A stretch of 50,967 nucleotides of DNA from Novosphingobium sp. HII-3. Lineage in GTDB: Bacteria; Pseudomonadota; Alphaproteobacteria; Sphingomonadales; Sphingomonadaceae. The notes under the pieces were generated by a model that saw nothing but the letters and a program-made list of their open reading frames with translations, searched no databases and had not been told where the DNA came from. The position numbers and the translations under genes were made by a program. The DNA lies in the NCBI RefSeq assembly GCF_002916655.1, contig NZ_PPSM01000017.1:1-50967 (forward strand), given 5' to 3'. Positions 8,850 to 17,425 of the stretch are shown here, one piece after another (the first letter of the stretch is position 1; each line of letters opens with the position of its first letter).

Positions 8850-10880
8850 TCAGGAAAGACTGCGAAAGGGCAGTACCGTCGCGGTCTGGTCCGGCACGAC
8901 CTCGGCGATGGCCCCTTCGAGTTCCTCTTGAACGAAGGGCTTCGAAAGGCGCCGGAACCGCAACTTCAGGCCGACCGGCAGCTCCGCATAGCCGGAAATC
9001 ACGAGTATCGGCACGTCACGCCACCCGGCCTGCACCGCCTCCGCCAGCTCTGATCCGTTCATATCGGGCATGGCGTAGTCAGTGATCAGAAGATCGATGC
9101 GTTCCCGGGCGAGGAGACGCAGGGCTTCGCGTCCCGATGAAGCTTTGTGGACCGTGTGCCCCAGATCCGAGAGCATCGCCGCCGTATTGACCAGCACGAT
9201 GTCGTCGTCGTCCACGGCAAGGATGGTCAGCGACCGCTCACGCCGCGCCGCGGGGACATGGCTTGGCGTGGATGCAGGCGCTCGCGGTGCCTCGTCACCC
9301 GCCACCGGAAGCCACAGGGTGACGGTGGTGCCCTCCCCTGCCTTGCTCTTCAGCTCCGTCTTCCCGCCGAACTGGCCGGCCATGCCCACGACCATGGAAA
9401 GACCAAGGCCTGTTCCCTTGCCTATACCCTTGGTGGTGAAGAAGGGCTCCGAGGCTTTCGCGAGAGTTTCTTCATCCATGCCGCTGCCTTCGTCCGCAAC
9501 GGACAGGCACACATATTCGCCGGCAACGAGGCCACTGTTCGGCCCTGCCGTCGCGGCTTGCGCCGAAATCAGGATACGGCCCCCCTCGGGCATGGCATCG
9601 CGGGCGTTCACCGCCAGGTTCAGGAGTGCCAGTTCCAGCTGCGCGGGATCCGCATAAACGCGCTTCAGTATCAGCGGGAACTGCGTGTCGATTGCGATTC
9701 CCGTGCCGATCGTGCGCTCCAGAAGCTCTGCCATGCCGCGCACCAGCTGCGTGAGATCCACCGCTTCCAGCTTCAGCTCCTGCTTGCGCGCGAATGAGAG
9801 CATGCGCTGCGTCAGGGTTGCGCCGCGTTGCGCCGCTTCGATGACGTTGTCGAGGAAACGGGTGATGTCCTTGCCCTGCGCAAGGTTGCGCTTGGCCAGA
9901 TCGGCGCTGCCCATGATCGCGGCAAGGAGATTGTTGAAGTCATGCGCCACGCCACCCGTGAGCTGCCCGATAGCCTCCATCTTCTGGGACTGAAAGAACG
10001 CCCGCTGCGCCTGTTCGAGAGCCTCTTCCGAACGCTTGCGCTCACTCAGGTCGCGCGTAATCTTGGCGAAGCCGATCAGGTTCCCCGCATCGCCGCGAAC
10101 CGCTTCGATGACGACGCTGGCCCAGAAGCGTGAGCCGTCCTTGCGCACCCGCCAGCCTTCTGCCTCGAAGCGGCAGTTCTCGCGCGCCGTGCGCAAGGCT
10201 CGCTCCGGTGTGCCCGCCTCCCGATCCTCTTCCAGGTAGAAGCGGGAGAAATGCTGCCCAATGATCTCCTCGGCGCGATAGCCCTTGAAACGCTCCGCGC
10301 CGGCATTCCAGCTGGTCACGTGACCATCCAGATCCAGCATGTAGATGGCGTAATCCTTGACGCTCTGCACAAGAAGCCGGAATCGCTCCTCGCTGCGACG
10401 CAGGCGCTCTTCAGCCTCGCGCCTGGCGCTCAGATCGCGCGTGACCTTCGCAAAGCCGACCAGTTCGCCATCGGGCGTGCGCACGGGATCGATCACGACG
10501 TTCGCCCAGAACCGTGCTCCATCCTTGCGGTAGCGCCAGCCCTCGGCTTCGAAGCGCCCCTCAGACGCGGCGGTCGCAAGCGCCCGTGCCGGGATACCCG
10601 CCGCCCTGTCATCCTCTCCGTAAAAGCGGGAGAAGTGCTGTCCGATGATCTCTTCGGGCGCATAGCCCTTGAAGCGCTCCGCCCCGGCGTTCCAGCTGGT
10701 GACGATGCCGGTGGGGTCCAGCATGTAGATGGCGTAGTCAGTGACGCTCTGAACGAGGAGTTCGAAGCGACCCTCTATCGTCTTGTTTCCCTCCGCCTGC
10801 ATTTCGCCAGCCACCCCACTCAAGATACTGCGCCCTGAACGAACCAGTCGCGCTTCGGTTGCGCGATCTGCGATGAACAC
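8850..10880 (-). CDS. Double-PAS hybrid sensor histidine kinase
   Basis: A 676-residue protein without membrane segments, hence probably a cytoplasmic sensor. The order is PAS1 (about 40-150), PAS2 (about 167-280), HisKA with phosphoacceptor His313 (GGVAHDFNN), HATPase with the N box at Asn425 and G boxes near 488-495, and a C-terminal receiver with Asp601 (LITDYAMPD) and Lys647. The two PAS domains are strikingly alike (both contain SWNAGAERFKGY and EEIIGQHFSRFY), pointing to tandem duplication. The GTG at 10880 has AAGGAG only 2 nt away, so the true start may lie further in, for example the ATG at 10799. No partner response regulator is adjacent. Confidence 0.93.
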   Translation of the reverse strand: MFIADRATEARLVRSGRSILSGVAGEMQAEGNKTIEGRFELLVQSVTDYAIYMLDPTGIVTSWNAGAERFKGYAPEEIIGQHFSRFYGEDDRAAGIPARALATAASEGRFEAEGWRYRKDGARFWANVVIDPVRTPDGELVGFAKVTRDLSARREAEERLRRSEERFRLLVQSVKDYAIYMLDLDGHVTSWNAGAERFKGYRAEEIIGQHFSRFYLEEDREAGTPERALRTARENCRFEAEGWRVRKDGSRFWASVVIEAVRGDAGNLIGFAKITRDLSERKRSEEALEQAQRAFFQSQKMEAIGQLTGGVAHDFNNLLAAIMGSADLAKRNLAQGKDITRFLDNVIEAAQRGATLTQRMLSFARKQELKLEAVDLTQLVRGMAELLERTIGTGIAIDTQFPLILKRVYADPAQLELALLNLAVNARDAMPEGGRILISAQAATAGPNSGLVAGEYVCLSVADEGSGMDEETLAKASEPFFTTKGIGKGTGLGLSMVVGMAGQFGGKTELKSKAGEGTTVTLWLPVAGDEAPRAPASTPSHVPAARRERSLTILAVDDDDIVLVNTAAMLSDLGHTVHKASSGREALRLLARERIDLLITDYAMPDMNGSELAEAVQAGWRDVPILVISGYAELPVGLKLRFRRLSKPFVQEELEGAIAEVVPDQTATVLPFRSLS

Positions 10881-11003
10881 CGCTCCTTACAGGTGCCTGC
10901 TGGATAGCGCTCGCTCTCCATGCCCGGTTCGTTGCGGGGCGGCAAGATCCGTGAAACATCGCTGCCGTCCTGGCGTTGATGAGGCTTCAGAAGGAGCACG
11001 GTC

Positions 11004-11381
11004 ATGAAAGCGCAAATCGCATTGCTCTTAGGCATCGCCTCCCTTACTGCCTGCGACGGCCCCCGCGAGCAGGCCGGGGAAGAGAAGGATCGCGCCAGAG
11101 CAAGCGCTGCCGGTGTCGAATACGACGGCTCCGGCCCGGCGGAGGAAGCCGGAGAGGTGCGGGACAAGGCGGACGAGGCTGCGCGCAACGCCCGCCAAGC
11201 CCGTTCCGACGCGTTCGAGGCAGAGGCGAGAAACATCGAGAAGCAGGCCGAGGTCGCAGCCGACAAGCTCGACCAGCAGGCCGATCAACTGCGGGACGAA
11301 GCCCGGCAGCGGGCCGACGTCCTGCAACGCAGAGCTGACGAGGCGCTGAAGCCGGAAGCCGGTGCAACCGCGCCGAACTGA
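11004..11381 (+). CDS. Small lipoprotein with coiled-coil body
   Basis: A 125-residue protein with a lipoprotein signal (MKAQIALLLGIASLTAC; the lipobox LTAC gives Cys17). The mature part is almost entirely charged Ala/Glu/Arg/Lys/Asp/Gln helix with heptad-like spacing from about residue 45 to 115, so probably an elongated coiled coil attached to a membrane. AAGGAG precedes the ATG. Role unknown; it could brace the envelope in the manner of Lpp, which is inference. It converges with the DUF4142 gene. Confidence 0.8.
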   Translation: MKAQIALLLGIASLTACDGPREQAGEEKDRARASAAGVEYDGSGPAEEAGEVRDKADEAARNARQARSDAFEAEARNIEKQAEVAADKLDQQADQLRDEARQRADVLQRRADEALKPEAGATAPN

Positions 11382-11461
11382 CGCTGCCTGCTGACGCGCT
11401 GAAAGCGCAAGGACCTGCCGGCGCCTCCGCTACGCGCCTGCAGACGTTTTCTTAATGGGTG

Positions 11462-11496
11462 CAGGCGCCGTCCCGCTCTGGCGCAAACGGCGCCTG
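11462..11496. terminator. Inverted repeat between convergent genes
   Basis: CAGGCGCCGT (11462-11471) and ACGGCGCCTG (11487-11496) form a perfect 10-bp stem with a 15-nt loop in the gap between the convergent lipoprotein and DUF4142 genes. Position suggests a shared terminator. A T-rich stretch (TTTTCTTAA, 11448-11456) flanks it on the left, so on the minus strand the stem is followed by A and T residues rather than a clean T-run. Confidence 0.4.
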
Positions 11497-11502
11497 TCAG
11501 CG

Positions 11503-12066
11503 TCAGAGGGCCTTCGCCATGTTCAGATGCGCGGTTACAATGGGTATGAGGCTGGTTGCGAAGTCCTTGAGAGCTGGAACGTCTCCTCCGGCCGAATAGC
11601 CCTGAAGCGCATCGAGCGTCGCCTGATGCGCCGTCACCTGCGCCGTGGCGTAGGCGCGGTCAAATTCTGCGCCGGTCTTGCCTTTCAAGTCGTCGAGCTG
11701 CGCCTGCTGCGCGGCCGTCATCTGAGGCATCGGCGTGATTTGCGGATTGGCGGCAGCCGCGGCGGCCTTCAGCTTGGCCGTGGATTCGGTGTGCGCCTTC
11801 ACCATCTGATCGGCGAACTTCTTGATCTCGTCGGAGGCGGCATTTGTCTGGGCCAGCTTTGAGGTCTCGATTTCGAAGGCGTCGCTCGCCGCCGCGACAT
11901 TGGCGAAGACCTGGCCGGGTGTCTCGGTCGGGGTGACCGGAACCTCGGTCGCGGGGTCGGCGACCGCAACGCTTGTGGTGGTTTCGGTTGCCGGATCAGC
12001 TTCCCTGTTGCAGCCGGCAAGGGTTACAGCCGCAACAGAGGCTGCGATTAGCAGTCGGTGCTTCAT
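11503..12066 (-). CDS. DUF4142 domain lipoprotein
   Basis: A 187-residue protein with lipobox LAGC (Cys18), a Thr/Pro/Glu-rich linker, and a C-terminal helical DUF4142 domain (FANVAAASDAFEIETSKLA ... IKKFADQMVKAHTES ... FDRAYATAQVTAHQATLDAL). DUF4142 is a ferritin-like four-helix domain found in periplasmic proteins of unknown function, often induced by stress. GGAGCGACGAAC precedes the ATG. An EcfG-type promoter lies 40-65 nt upstream on the same strand. Confidence 0.9.
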   Translation of the reverse strand: MKHRLLIAASVAAVTLAGCNREADPATETTTSVAVADPATEVPVTPTETPGQVFANVAAASDAFEIETSKLAQTNAASDEIKKFADQMVKAHTESTAKLKAAAAAANPQITPMPQMTAAQQAQLDDLKGKTGAEFDRAYATAQVTAHQATLDALQGYSAGGDVPALKDFATSLIPIVTAHLNMAKAL

Positions 12067-12105
12067 GTTCGTCGCTCCGCGTCAAGTGGTTCGGGACGTC
12101 GGCTG

Positions 12106-12131
12106 AACGGCTGACACTCCCGTTACGTTCC
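12106..12131 (-). promoter_or_regulatory. EcfG-type general stress promoter for the DUF4142 gene
   Basis: On the minus strand GGAAC (12131-12127) is followed by 17 nt and then CGTT (12109-12106), matching the alphaproteobacterial EcfG consensus GGAAC-N16/17-CGTT in both elements. It lies about 40 nt upstream of the start codon, a normal promoter distance. Confidence 0.65.
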
Positions 12132-12207
12132 TCGACCCTTTCGGCGTGTTGATGCGTTTCGGTCGTGGCCGGTGGGCAGAACCGGCAGGCACGCAGGAGA
12201 TTGCACG

Positions 12208-12639
12208 ATGAGCATTTTCGGTAACATCATGGGCAAGATCTTTCATCATGACCGGGCCAAGGCGGCCACCACGGCGGAACCGGCGCGCACGCCACCGGCG
12301 GCAAGCCCCGCGCGGGACACTCCGGTGGCAGCGAAACCGCAGGCCAGTCCTGCGCCCTCCGCACCGGCCGCGAAGCCCCTGGTGGACGTAGGCGCCGTGC
12401 TCGAGGCCATGGCGACGATGAAGGCGGATCACGGCGGCAACTATCGCTCCTCCATCGTTGATCTGCTGAAGCTGCTCGACATCGATTCCAGCCTTGGTGC
12501 CAGGAAAGAGCTCGCTGAAGAACTTGGCGTGCACGCCGGTGCCGATGGGTCCGCCGAGCAGAACATGGCGCTGCACCGGGCTGTCATGGACAAGCTGGCG
12601 GAGAACGGCGGCGTCGTGCCTGACAGCTTGCGCCAGTAG
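12208..12639 (+). CDS. DUF3597 family protein
   Basis: A 143-residue protein: a short N-terminal helix (MSIFGNIMGKIF), an Ala/Pro-rich linker (about residues 20-60), and a compact helical C-terminal domain (VDVGAVLEAM ... SSIVDLLKLLDIDSSLGARKELAEELG) that is the DUF3597 domain. Function unknown. AGGAG at 12195-12199 sets the start at 12208; an in-frame start at 12172 lacks a ribosome site. It is divergent from the DUF4142 gene across 141 nt. Confidence 0.88.
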   Translation: MSIFGNIMGKIFHHDRAKAATTAEPARTPPAASPARDTPVAAKPQASPAPSAPAAKPLVDVGAVLEAMATMKADHGGNYRSSIVDLLKLLDIDSSLGARKELAEELGVHAGADGSAEQNMALHRAVMDKLAENGGVVPDSLRQ

Positions 12640-12750
12640 ACAGGCGCGCCTCGTCGCTTCGGAGCGCGCCCTGGACCGCCGAACGAGAAATGCTTCTGCA
12701 ATACCGCTGCCGTTACAGGCATAGGCAGGGCCTTCCCCACCCTTTCATCT

Positions 12751-12786
12751 GCAGGCGGCTAAAATTAACCTCGGTTAGCGGCCTGC
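12751..12786. repeat. Near-perfect 12-bp inverted repeat
   Basis: GCAGGCGGCTAA (12751-12762) pairs with TTAGCGGCCTGC (12775-12786) with one mismatch and a 12-nt loop. It lies 112 nt past the DUF3597 stop and could end that transcript, though no T-run follows directly. I see no other signal in the 277-nt gap 12640-12916. Confidence 0.35.
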
Positions 12787-12916
12787 AAGACGTTTCTCAG
12801 GGCAGGGAGGAAACTGCATCCGGCATAGAAACCAATTCCCGTTCAAGGTGTTCTGAACTCAGGACGAACTTGGCAATTGGGGAATCATTCCACCAGTGCC
12901 TTCCGGGAGCTGAAAA

Positions 12917-13234
12917 GTGAGCATCGAAACGGTCAAGCGCAGCCATCGTGACATTCGACCGGCGCGCCAGTCAGCGCCCGCTATCGAACGTGCGCGACTG
13001 GTCCGACGAGACGAGGACGGCAGACCGCGCGCCGACCGGTTGCCGCCCCGCCTCCTGCGCGACGCGGCACGCGAAGCCGGGCTTTTTCAGCGCTCCGTGC
13101 TCGGTCACCTCGACCACGAAGCCTGGGTGAACCGCGTAAGGGCAGACGGGCAGAGGCTCGCCGATCTTCTCTGGGAGATGGGTTTCAGCCCGAGCGCCGA
13201 ACGCTTCGATACCGTGACCAAGATTCGCTCCTGA
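12917..13234 (+). CDS. Hypothetical protein, Arg-rich
   Basis: A 105-residue protein I do not recognise. It starts at a GTG with GGGAG about 6 nt upstream, and third codon positions are GC-rich as in its neighbours, which favours it over the open frame on the other strand. The N-terminal half is strongly basic and probably disordered. The C-terminal half (WVNRVRADGQRLADLLWEMGFSPSAERF) looks like two short amphipathic helices. There is no signal peptide. Confidence 0.5.
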   Translation: MSIETVKRSHRDIRPARQSAPAIERARLVRRDEDGRPRADRLPPRLLRDAAREAGLFQRSVLGHLDHEAWVNRVRADGQRLADLLWEMGFSPSAERFDTVTKIRS

Positions 13235-13440
13235 ACCTGCCTGCGCCTTGGATAGCACCACAGGCTTTCGGGTTCAGAGCGGCGAAGAAGCGCCCTATGC
13301 TTTCCAGTCCCGGCATCGGGCAGTGAGGCAGAAGGCGCTCTTTTCTATCTGTCACATGCCGGAGCTTGCCACATCCTGAGCCACCGCTCCAGGAAGCATG
13401 AACGCCGGCACCATCTGGCGCCGGCGCCGCTTCGGATACT

Positions 13441-14463
13441 CTATTGTGATCCGTCGATCTTGAGGATCAGCTTTCCGGTGTTCGCGCCGGAGAAGAGACG
13501 CATGAAGGCCTCGTAGGCGTTCTCGAGTCCTTCCTGAACGTCTTCTTCGACGCGCAGCTTTCCCTGACCGAGCCATTGCGCCATTTGCGCGCGCCCTTCG
13601 CCGAACTGACTGGCGTAGTCGGTGACGAGAAAGCCGTGGATGGTCGCGCGCCGCGCAAGGATTTGCCAGAGGTTGCGCAAGCCGACCTTTTCAGGCGAAT
13701 TGTATTCGGAAATGAGCCCGCACAGGACGATGCGGGCATTATGGGCCAAGGTGAACACCTCGGCTTCCATCACCGGCCCGCCGACGTTTTCGAACACGAT
13801 ATTCACGCCGTCGGGCGCGGCCGCCGTTATCTCGCTCACAAGGCTCTCGTGATCCTTGCCTTTGTAATCGATGGCCGCATCGAAGCCGTAGTGCTCTATC
13901 AGCCGCCGGCACTTCAGCGGACCACCCGCGATGCCGATAACGCGGCACCCGAGCAGCTTGCCGATCTGCCCGACCGCCGATCCGACGGCGCCGGCCGCAC
14001 CGGACACGAGCAGCGTCTCTCCTGCCTCGGGCTTCGCAACAGCGATCAGGCCGAAGTAGGCCGTCATTCCGACCGATCCCAGCACTGACAGGTAGTTGGA
14101 GGGGGAAGCCACGGCCGAAATGTCCACCGGCGCGGCGAACCCCTCGGGCCCTATGACGGAGTAGTCCTCGAGCCCGCCCAGCCCAATGACCCACTGGCCG
14201 ACCGCGAGGCGGGGGTTGTCCGAGGCATGCACGACTCCAAGCGTAGACGCGCGGACAGCATCGCCCAGCGGAATGGGAGGCATGTAGCTTTCCGCATCGT
14301 CCATCCATCCCCTCTGCGCCGGATCAAGCGAGGCGTAGTGATTGCGGATCACGACACCACCGGGCGGCGGCGCAGGCACGGGTTCGGTAACCAGGCTGAA
14401 GTCTGCCGGGACGGGTGTTCCGTTCGGCCTTCGGACGAGCAGGAAGCGTCGGTTCTCTGTCAC
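13441..14463 (-). CDS. Zinc-free MDR family NADP-dependent oxidoreductase
   Basis: About 340 residues of the medium-chain reductase superfamily, close to the curcumin-reductase / leukotriene B4 dehydrogenase group. Visible marks are YASLDPAQRGWM near the N-terminus, SGAAGAVGSAVGQIGKLLGCRVIGIAGG (nucleotide-binding loop AAGAVGS) and FENVGG. The zinc-ligand pattern of alcohol dehydrogenases is absent. The usual reaction is NADPH reduction of an enone double bond. The start is the GTG at 14463, which has AAGGAG 10 nt upstream; the ATG at 14499 has none. Confidence 0.9.
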   Translation of the reverse strand: MTENRRFLLVRRPNGTPVPADFSLVTEPVPAPPPGGVVIRNHYASLDPAQRGWMDDAESYMPPIPLGDAVRASTLGVVHASDNPRLAVGQWVIGLGGLEDYSVIGPEGFAAPVDISAVASPSNYLSVLGSVGMTAYFGLIAVAKPEAGETLLVSGAAGAVGSAVGQIGKLLGCRVIGIAGGPLKCRRLIEHYGFDAAIDYKGKDHESLVSEITAAAPDGVNIVFENVGGPVMEAEVFTLAHNARIVLCGLISEYNSPEKVGLRNLWQILARRATIHGFLVTDYASQFGEGRAQMAQWLGQGKLRVEEDVQEGLENAYEAFMRLFSGANTGKLILKIDGSQ

Positions 14464-14637
14464 AGGGTTCGGTCTCCTTGAAGGAAAAAAGGCCGGCATC
14501 GATCCATACGGGTGCCGCCGATGTCCACGCTAACGGTCGGGACCGCCGAAATGTTCACAACGGCCGGGAAATCAGGGGCGAACGGATGAAACGGGTGACA
14601 GCCGACGGCGTCTGGCTGACGGACCTCCGCAGCCGGT

Positions 14638-15213
14638 TCAGCTGTCGCCCATCTCCCCTCCCGCAAGCGGCGCAAGCACGACCTTGCGCAGCCACTCGGC
14701 GATTTCCGCCGCGGTGCGATCCGGCTCCTCGCAGATCCACCAGTCGAGCACCTCGATTGTGGCCGCGACGGAGACGCGCAGGGCGAGCCGGTGTGGCACG
14801 TCTTGAGCAGACAGGTCCGGCTGGCTGGAAAGGCGGTCAATGATCTGGCGCGACAGTTCATAACGCGAACTGCCCGCAGCACTCAGCAGCGCCCGGATCG
14901 CTTCGCGCCGCTGCTCCACGGCGGCGATCAGCACACGCGCCGCCTCTTCAGGTCGGCCGCTTGTCCAAAAAGGCATCATTTCGCGGGTGAACTCATCGGT
15001 CAGCATGGCGACGACATCGGACAGGACGGCCGGCACATCCGCATAGTGGCGAAAGAACGTCGAATAGCCCACGCCCGCCGCCTGCGCGATCTGCGAACCA
15101 GTGATGGCGTCGAACGGCCCTGCCGCCATGAGCTTCAGCAAAGCGCCGCGCATGGCGTCCCGTGATCGTGCGGCGCGGGCATCCTGTCGCTTCGGCATTG
15201 TTGAATCGGTCAT
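14638..15213 (-). CDS. TetR/AcrR family transcriptional regulator
   Basis: A 191-residue TetR-type repressor. The N-terminal helix-turn-helix is clear (FDAITGSQIAQAAGVGYSTFFRHYADV), followed by an all-helical ligand-binding half with no recognisable ligand motif. The start is at 15213; the frame remains open upstream, but that part complements the P450 gene. It is transcribed divergently from the P450 gene, and a perfect palindrome lies between them, so it most likely represses the P450-MpaB pair and itself. Confidence 0.92.
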   Translation of the reverse strand: MTDSTMPKRQDARAARSRDAMRGALLKLMAAGPFDAITGSQIAQAAGVGYSTFFRHYADVPAVLSDVVAMLTDEFTREMMPFWTSGRPEEAARVLIAAVEQRREAIRALLSAAGSSRYELSRQIIDRLSSQPDLSAQDVPHRLALRVSVAATIEVLDWWICEEPDRTAAEIAEWLRKVVLAPLAGGEMGDS

Positions 15214-15228
15214 CGCCGCCCCTACATA

Positions 15229-15245
15229 TGACAAGTCACTTGTCA
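15229..15245. promoter_or_regulatory. Perfect palindromic operator between tetR-type and P450 genes
   Basis: TGACAAGT-C-ACTTGTCA is an 8-bp inverted repeat around one base, centred in the 48-nt gap between the two divergent start codons. Length, symmetry and position are those of TetR-family operators, and binding would block both promoters. Confidence 0.75.
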
Positions 15246-15261
15246 GAAATAGGAGCGGCGC

Positions 15262-16422
15262 ATGGCTACCGCAACCGAACAGGCGCAGGAGTCCTGCCCC
15301 TTTTCCCCCGATCAGCGGCGTTCCACGGTCGCCCCCGGCCTTCTGAAAAATACCAAGGTGGTGCAAGGCTACGCTCGCGTGCGCGATGTCCTGCGCAACC
15401 CCGAGGCTAAGCAGGCCGGCTTCAAGGCAGAGCTGATAAATCGCGGCGGCCTTACAAGACCGCCGATCCTTTTCCTTTCGGGCGATGCCCATCGCCAGCA
15501 GCGGGCGGCAACGGCCCGATTCTTCTCACCCCGGGTGGTGGAAGAGCGTCACCGCCCTGACATCCAGCACCATGCCGATCGCATCATCGCCGGTCTGCGC
15601 AACAGCGGATCCGCCCGGCTAGACGATCTGGCGCTTGATCTTGCCGTCAGTGTGGCGGCGACGATCGTCGGGCTTTCGAACAGCGACCGCAGCGGCATGA
15701 TCCGGCGTCTCGACGCGTTCTTCTCAGTCGGCACAGCCCTTCGCAGCGGCGTCCTCGCACGAGCCATGACGTTCCTGCAGGGCCAGGCCCGCATGCTGCA
15801 CTTCCACCTCGCGGACGTAAAGCCGGCCATCGCCATGAGAAGGAAGTCTCCGCAGGAGGACGTCATCTCTCACCTCATCGCGGAAGGGTACCGGGACCGC
15901 GACATCCTTGTAGAGTGCTTTACTTATGGCGCGGCAGGGATGGTCACCACGCGTGAATTCATCACAATGGCGGGATGGCACCTGCTGGAAGACGCCCCCC
16001 TGCGCGCGCGGTTCCTGAAAGGCGAACGCGCGGCGCGCATCGCCATCCTGGAAGAGATCCTGCGCCTTGAACCTGTGGTCGGTTCTCTCTACCGCCGGAT
16101 GGAGGGCTCGGCAGAGGCGCTGGAACTGGACATCCGCTCCGCCAACTCTGACCCGGAGGCTGTGGGGCCTTGCCCGTTTCACATAGACCCAGACCGTAGC
16201 CGCGCGCGGCGGGTCGGCGGTGCCGGCATGGCATTCGGAGACGGTGAACATCGCTGCCCCGGCGCCGACGTCGCGCTTGCCGAAGCCGAGATATTCCTGG
16301 AGCGCCTTCTGCGGCTTCCTGGGCTGACGCTTGAGCGGGCACCGGATGTCGGGTGGAACCGGCTGGTGACCGGCTACGAACTGCGGGACTGCCGGGTTGC
16401 CTTGAATGCGGAGGACAGCTGA
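15262..16422 (+). CDS. Cytochrome P450
   Basis: A 386-residue soluble bacterial P450. The heme loop FGDGEHRCPG supplies the thiolate ligand Cys332, the ExxR pair is Glu265-Arg268 (EEILRLEP), and the I-helix motif is AGMVTT (225-230). In most P450s the residue before the Thr pair is acidic (AGxE/DTT); here it is Val, which may alter proton delivery. The length is slightly below the usual 400. The substrate is unknown. The MpaB-like gene starts 3 nt after its stop, so the two are co-translated and probably act together under the TetR-type regulator. Confidence 0.93.
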   Translation: MATATEQAQESCPFSPDQRRSTVAPGLLKNTKVVQGYARVRDVLRNPEAKQAGFKAELINRGGLTRPPILFLSGDAHRQQRAATARFFSPRVVEERHRPDIQHHADRIIAGLRNSGSARLDDLALDLAVSVAATIVGLSNSDRSGMIRRLDAFFSVGTALRSGVLARAMTFLQGQARMLHFHLADVKPAIAMRRKSPQEDVISHLIAEGYRDRDILVECFTYGAAGMVTTREFITMAGWHLLEDAPLRARFLKGERAARIAILEEILRLEPVVGSLYRRMEGSAEALELDIRSANSDPEAVGPCPFHIDPDRSRARRVGGAGMAFGDGEHRCPGADVALAEAEIFLERLLRLPGLTLERAPDVGWNRLVTGYELRDCRVALNAEDS

Positions 16423-16424
16423 TC

Positions 16425-17303
16425 ATGCTTGCTGCCATCCAGCGGCTTCTGCAGCCCCCGCCGGGAATGGACGTGGATTTCAAGGCACCAGCGGGCGCAC
16501 CGGCGCTCTTCCCTTCTGATGGCATAAGCTGGACAATCTTCTCCAACCCGGTGGCGCTGTTCATCGGCGGTGTATCGGCCGTTCTTCTGGAACTTGCGGA
16601 GCCGGCCGTTCGCTCTGGCGTGTGGGATCACAGCAGCTTCCGACGGGACCCGGGCATGCGGCTGCGACGCACCGGCTTTGCCGCCATGGTGACCGTCTAC
16701 GCGCCTGCGGAGCAGGCGCGAGCGCTGATTGGACGCGTAGTCGCCATGCACGAGCGCGTGAACGGCGTCACGCCGGACGGGCAGCCGTATCGTGCCAACG
16801 ATCCGCGCCTGCTCGACTGGGTTCAGGCCACCGCCAGCTTCGGGTTCATCGAAGCCTACCACCGCTACGTTCGCACGCTCACGCCCGCTGAGAAAGACGC
16901 TGCGCTTGCCGAGGGAGCGGCAGCTTCGCGCCTTTACGGCGCGGTTGGCGCTCCTCGTTCCTGGCAGGAATGGGATGACCTTCTCGCCAGCACCGCCCCC
17001 CGACTGGAAGGCTCCGACGTGCTGTCCGAGTTCCTCTCGATCATGAGCAACACACCGCTGCTGCCCGGGCCCACCTTGTGGCTTCAGCGACTTCTTATCC
17101 GTGCCGCCGTGGAGATGACGCCGAACCCGGTGCGAAGCCTGCCACAACTGGGTGGCAAGGGCTTGCGCGCCGGAGAGCAGAGCCTTGTGCGGGCGCTCGG
17201 CCGAGTTGCCGGGGCATTACCTGCACCCCAGACGCCGGCGGCACAGGCCGCAGCGCGGATCCGACGGGGCGAAGCGCTCAAGACCCCGATGAAGGTCCAC
17301 TGA
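16425..17303 (+). CDS. MpaB/DUF2236 family putative heme oxygenase-type protein
   Basis: A 292-residue protein of the DUF2236 family, which includes the fungal acyltransferase-like MpaB' enzymes and the rubber oxygenase Lcp; the better-studied members bind heme b. Marks seen are FSNPVALFIGGVSAVLLELAEPAVRSGVWDHSSFRRDP, RRTGFAAMVTVY, and HERVNG with YRANDPRLLDWV. The start at 16425 is set by GCGGAGGA inside the end of the P450 gene. It probably oxidises the same substrate as, or the product of, the P450 (inference). Confidence 0.88.
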   Translation: MLAAIQRLLQPPPGMDVDFKAPAGAPALFPSDGISWTIFSNPVALFIGGVSAVLLELAEPAVRSGVWDHSSFRRDPGMRLRRTGFAAMVTVYAPAEQARALIGRVVAMHERVNGVTPDGQPYRANDPRLLDWVQATASFGFIEAYHRYVRTLTPAEKDAALAEGAAASRLYGAVGAPRSWQEWDDLLASTAPRLEGSDVLSEFLSIMSNTPLLPGPTLWLQRLLIRAAVEMTPNPVRSLPQLGGKGLRAGEQSLVRALGRVAGALPAPQTPAAQAAARIRRGEALKTPMKVH

Positions 17304-17347
17304 AATACTGAAAGAAAATCGTCCTCAGAAACACGCCTCAACTCGGA

Positions 17348-17365
17348 TTTGTAACTTTTTACAAA
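17348..17365. repeat. AT-rich palindrome in convergent gap
   Basis: TTTGTAA-CTTT-TTACAAA is a perfect 7-bp inverted repeat in the 204-nt gap between convergent MpaB-type genes. It may be part of a terminator or a protein site. Confidence 0.35.
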
Positions 17366-17425
17366 CGATGGAACAGATCTCGTAGCCGCCGCGTTGAATG
17401 CTCAAACAACAAAAAAGCACCTACA

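Noticed and set aside
10951..10977. GAAAC-N16-CGTT before the coiled-coil lipoprotein gene as an EcfG promoter
   Set aside because: The -35 element is off consensus; too weak to list.
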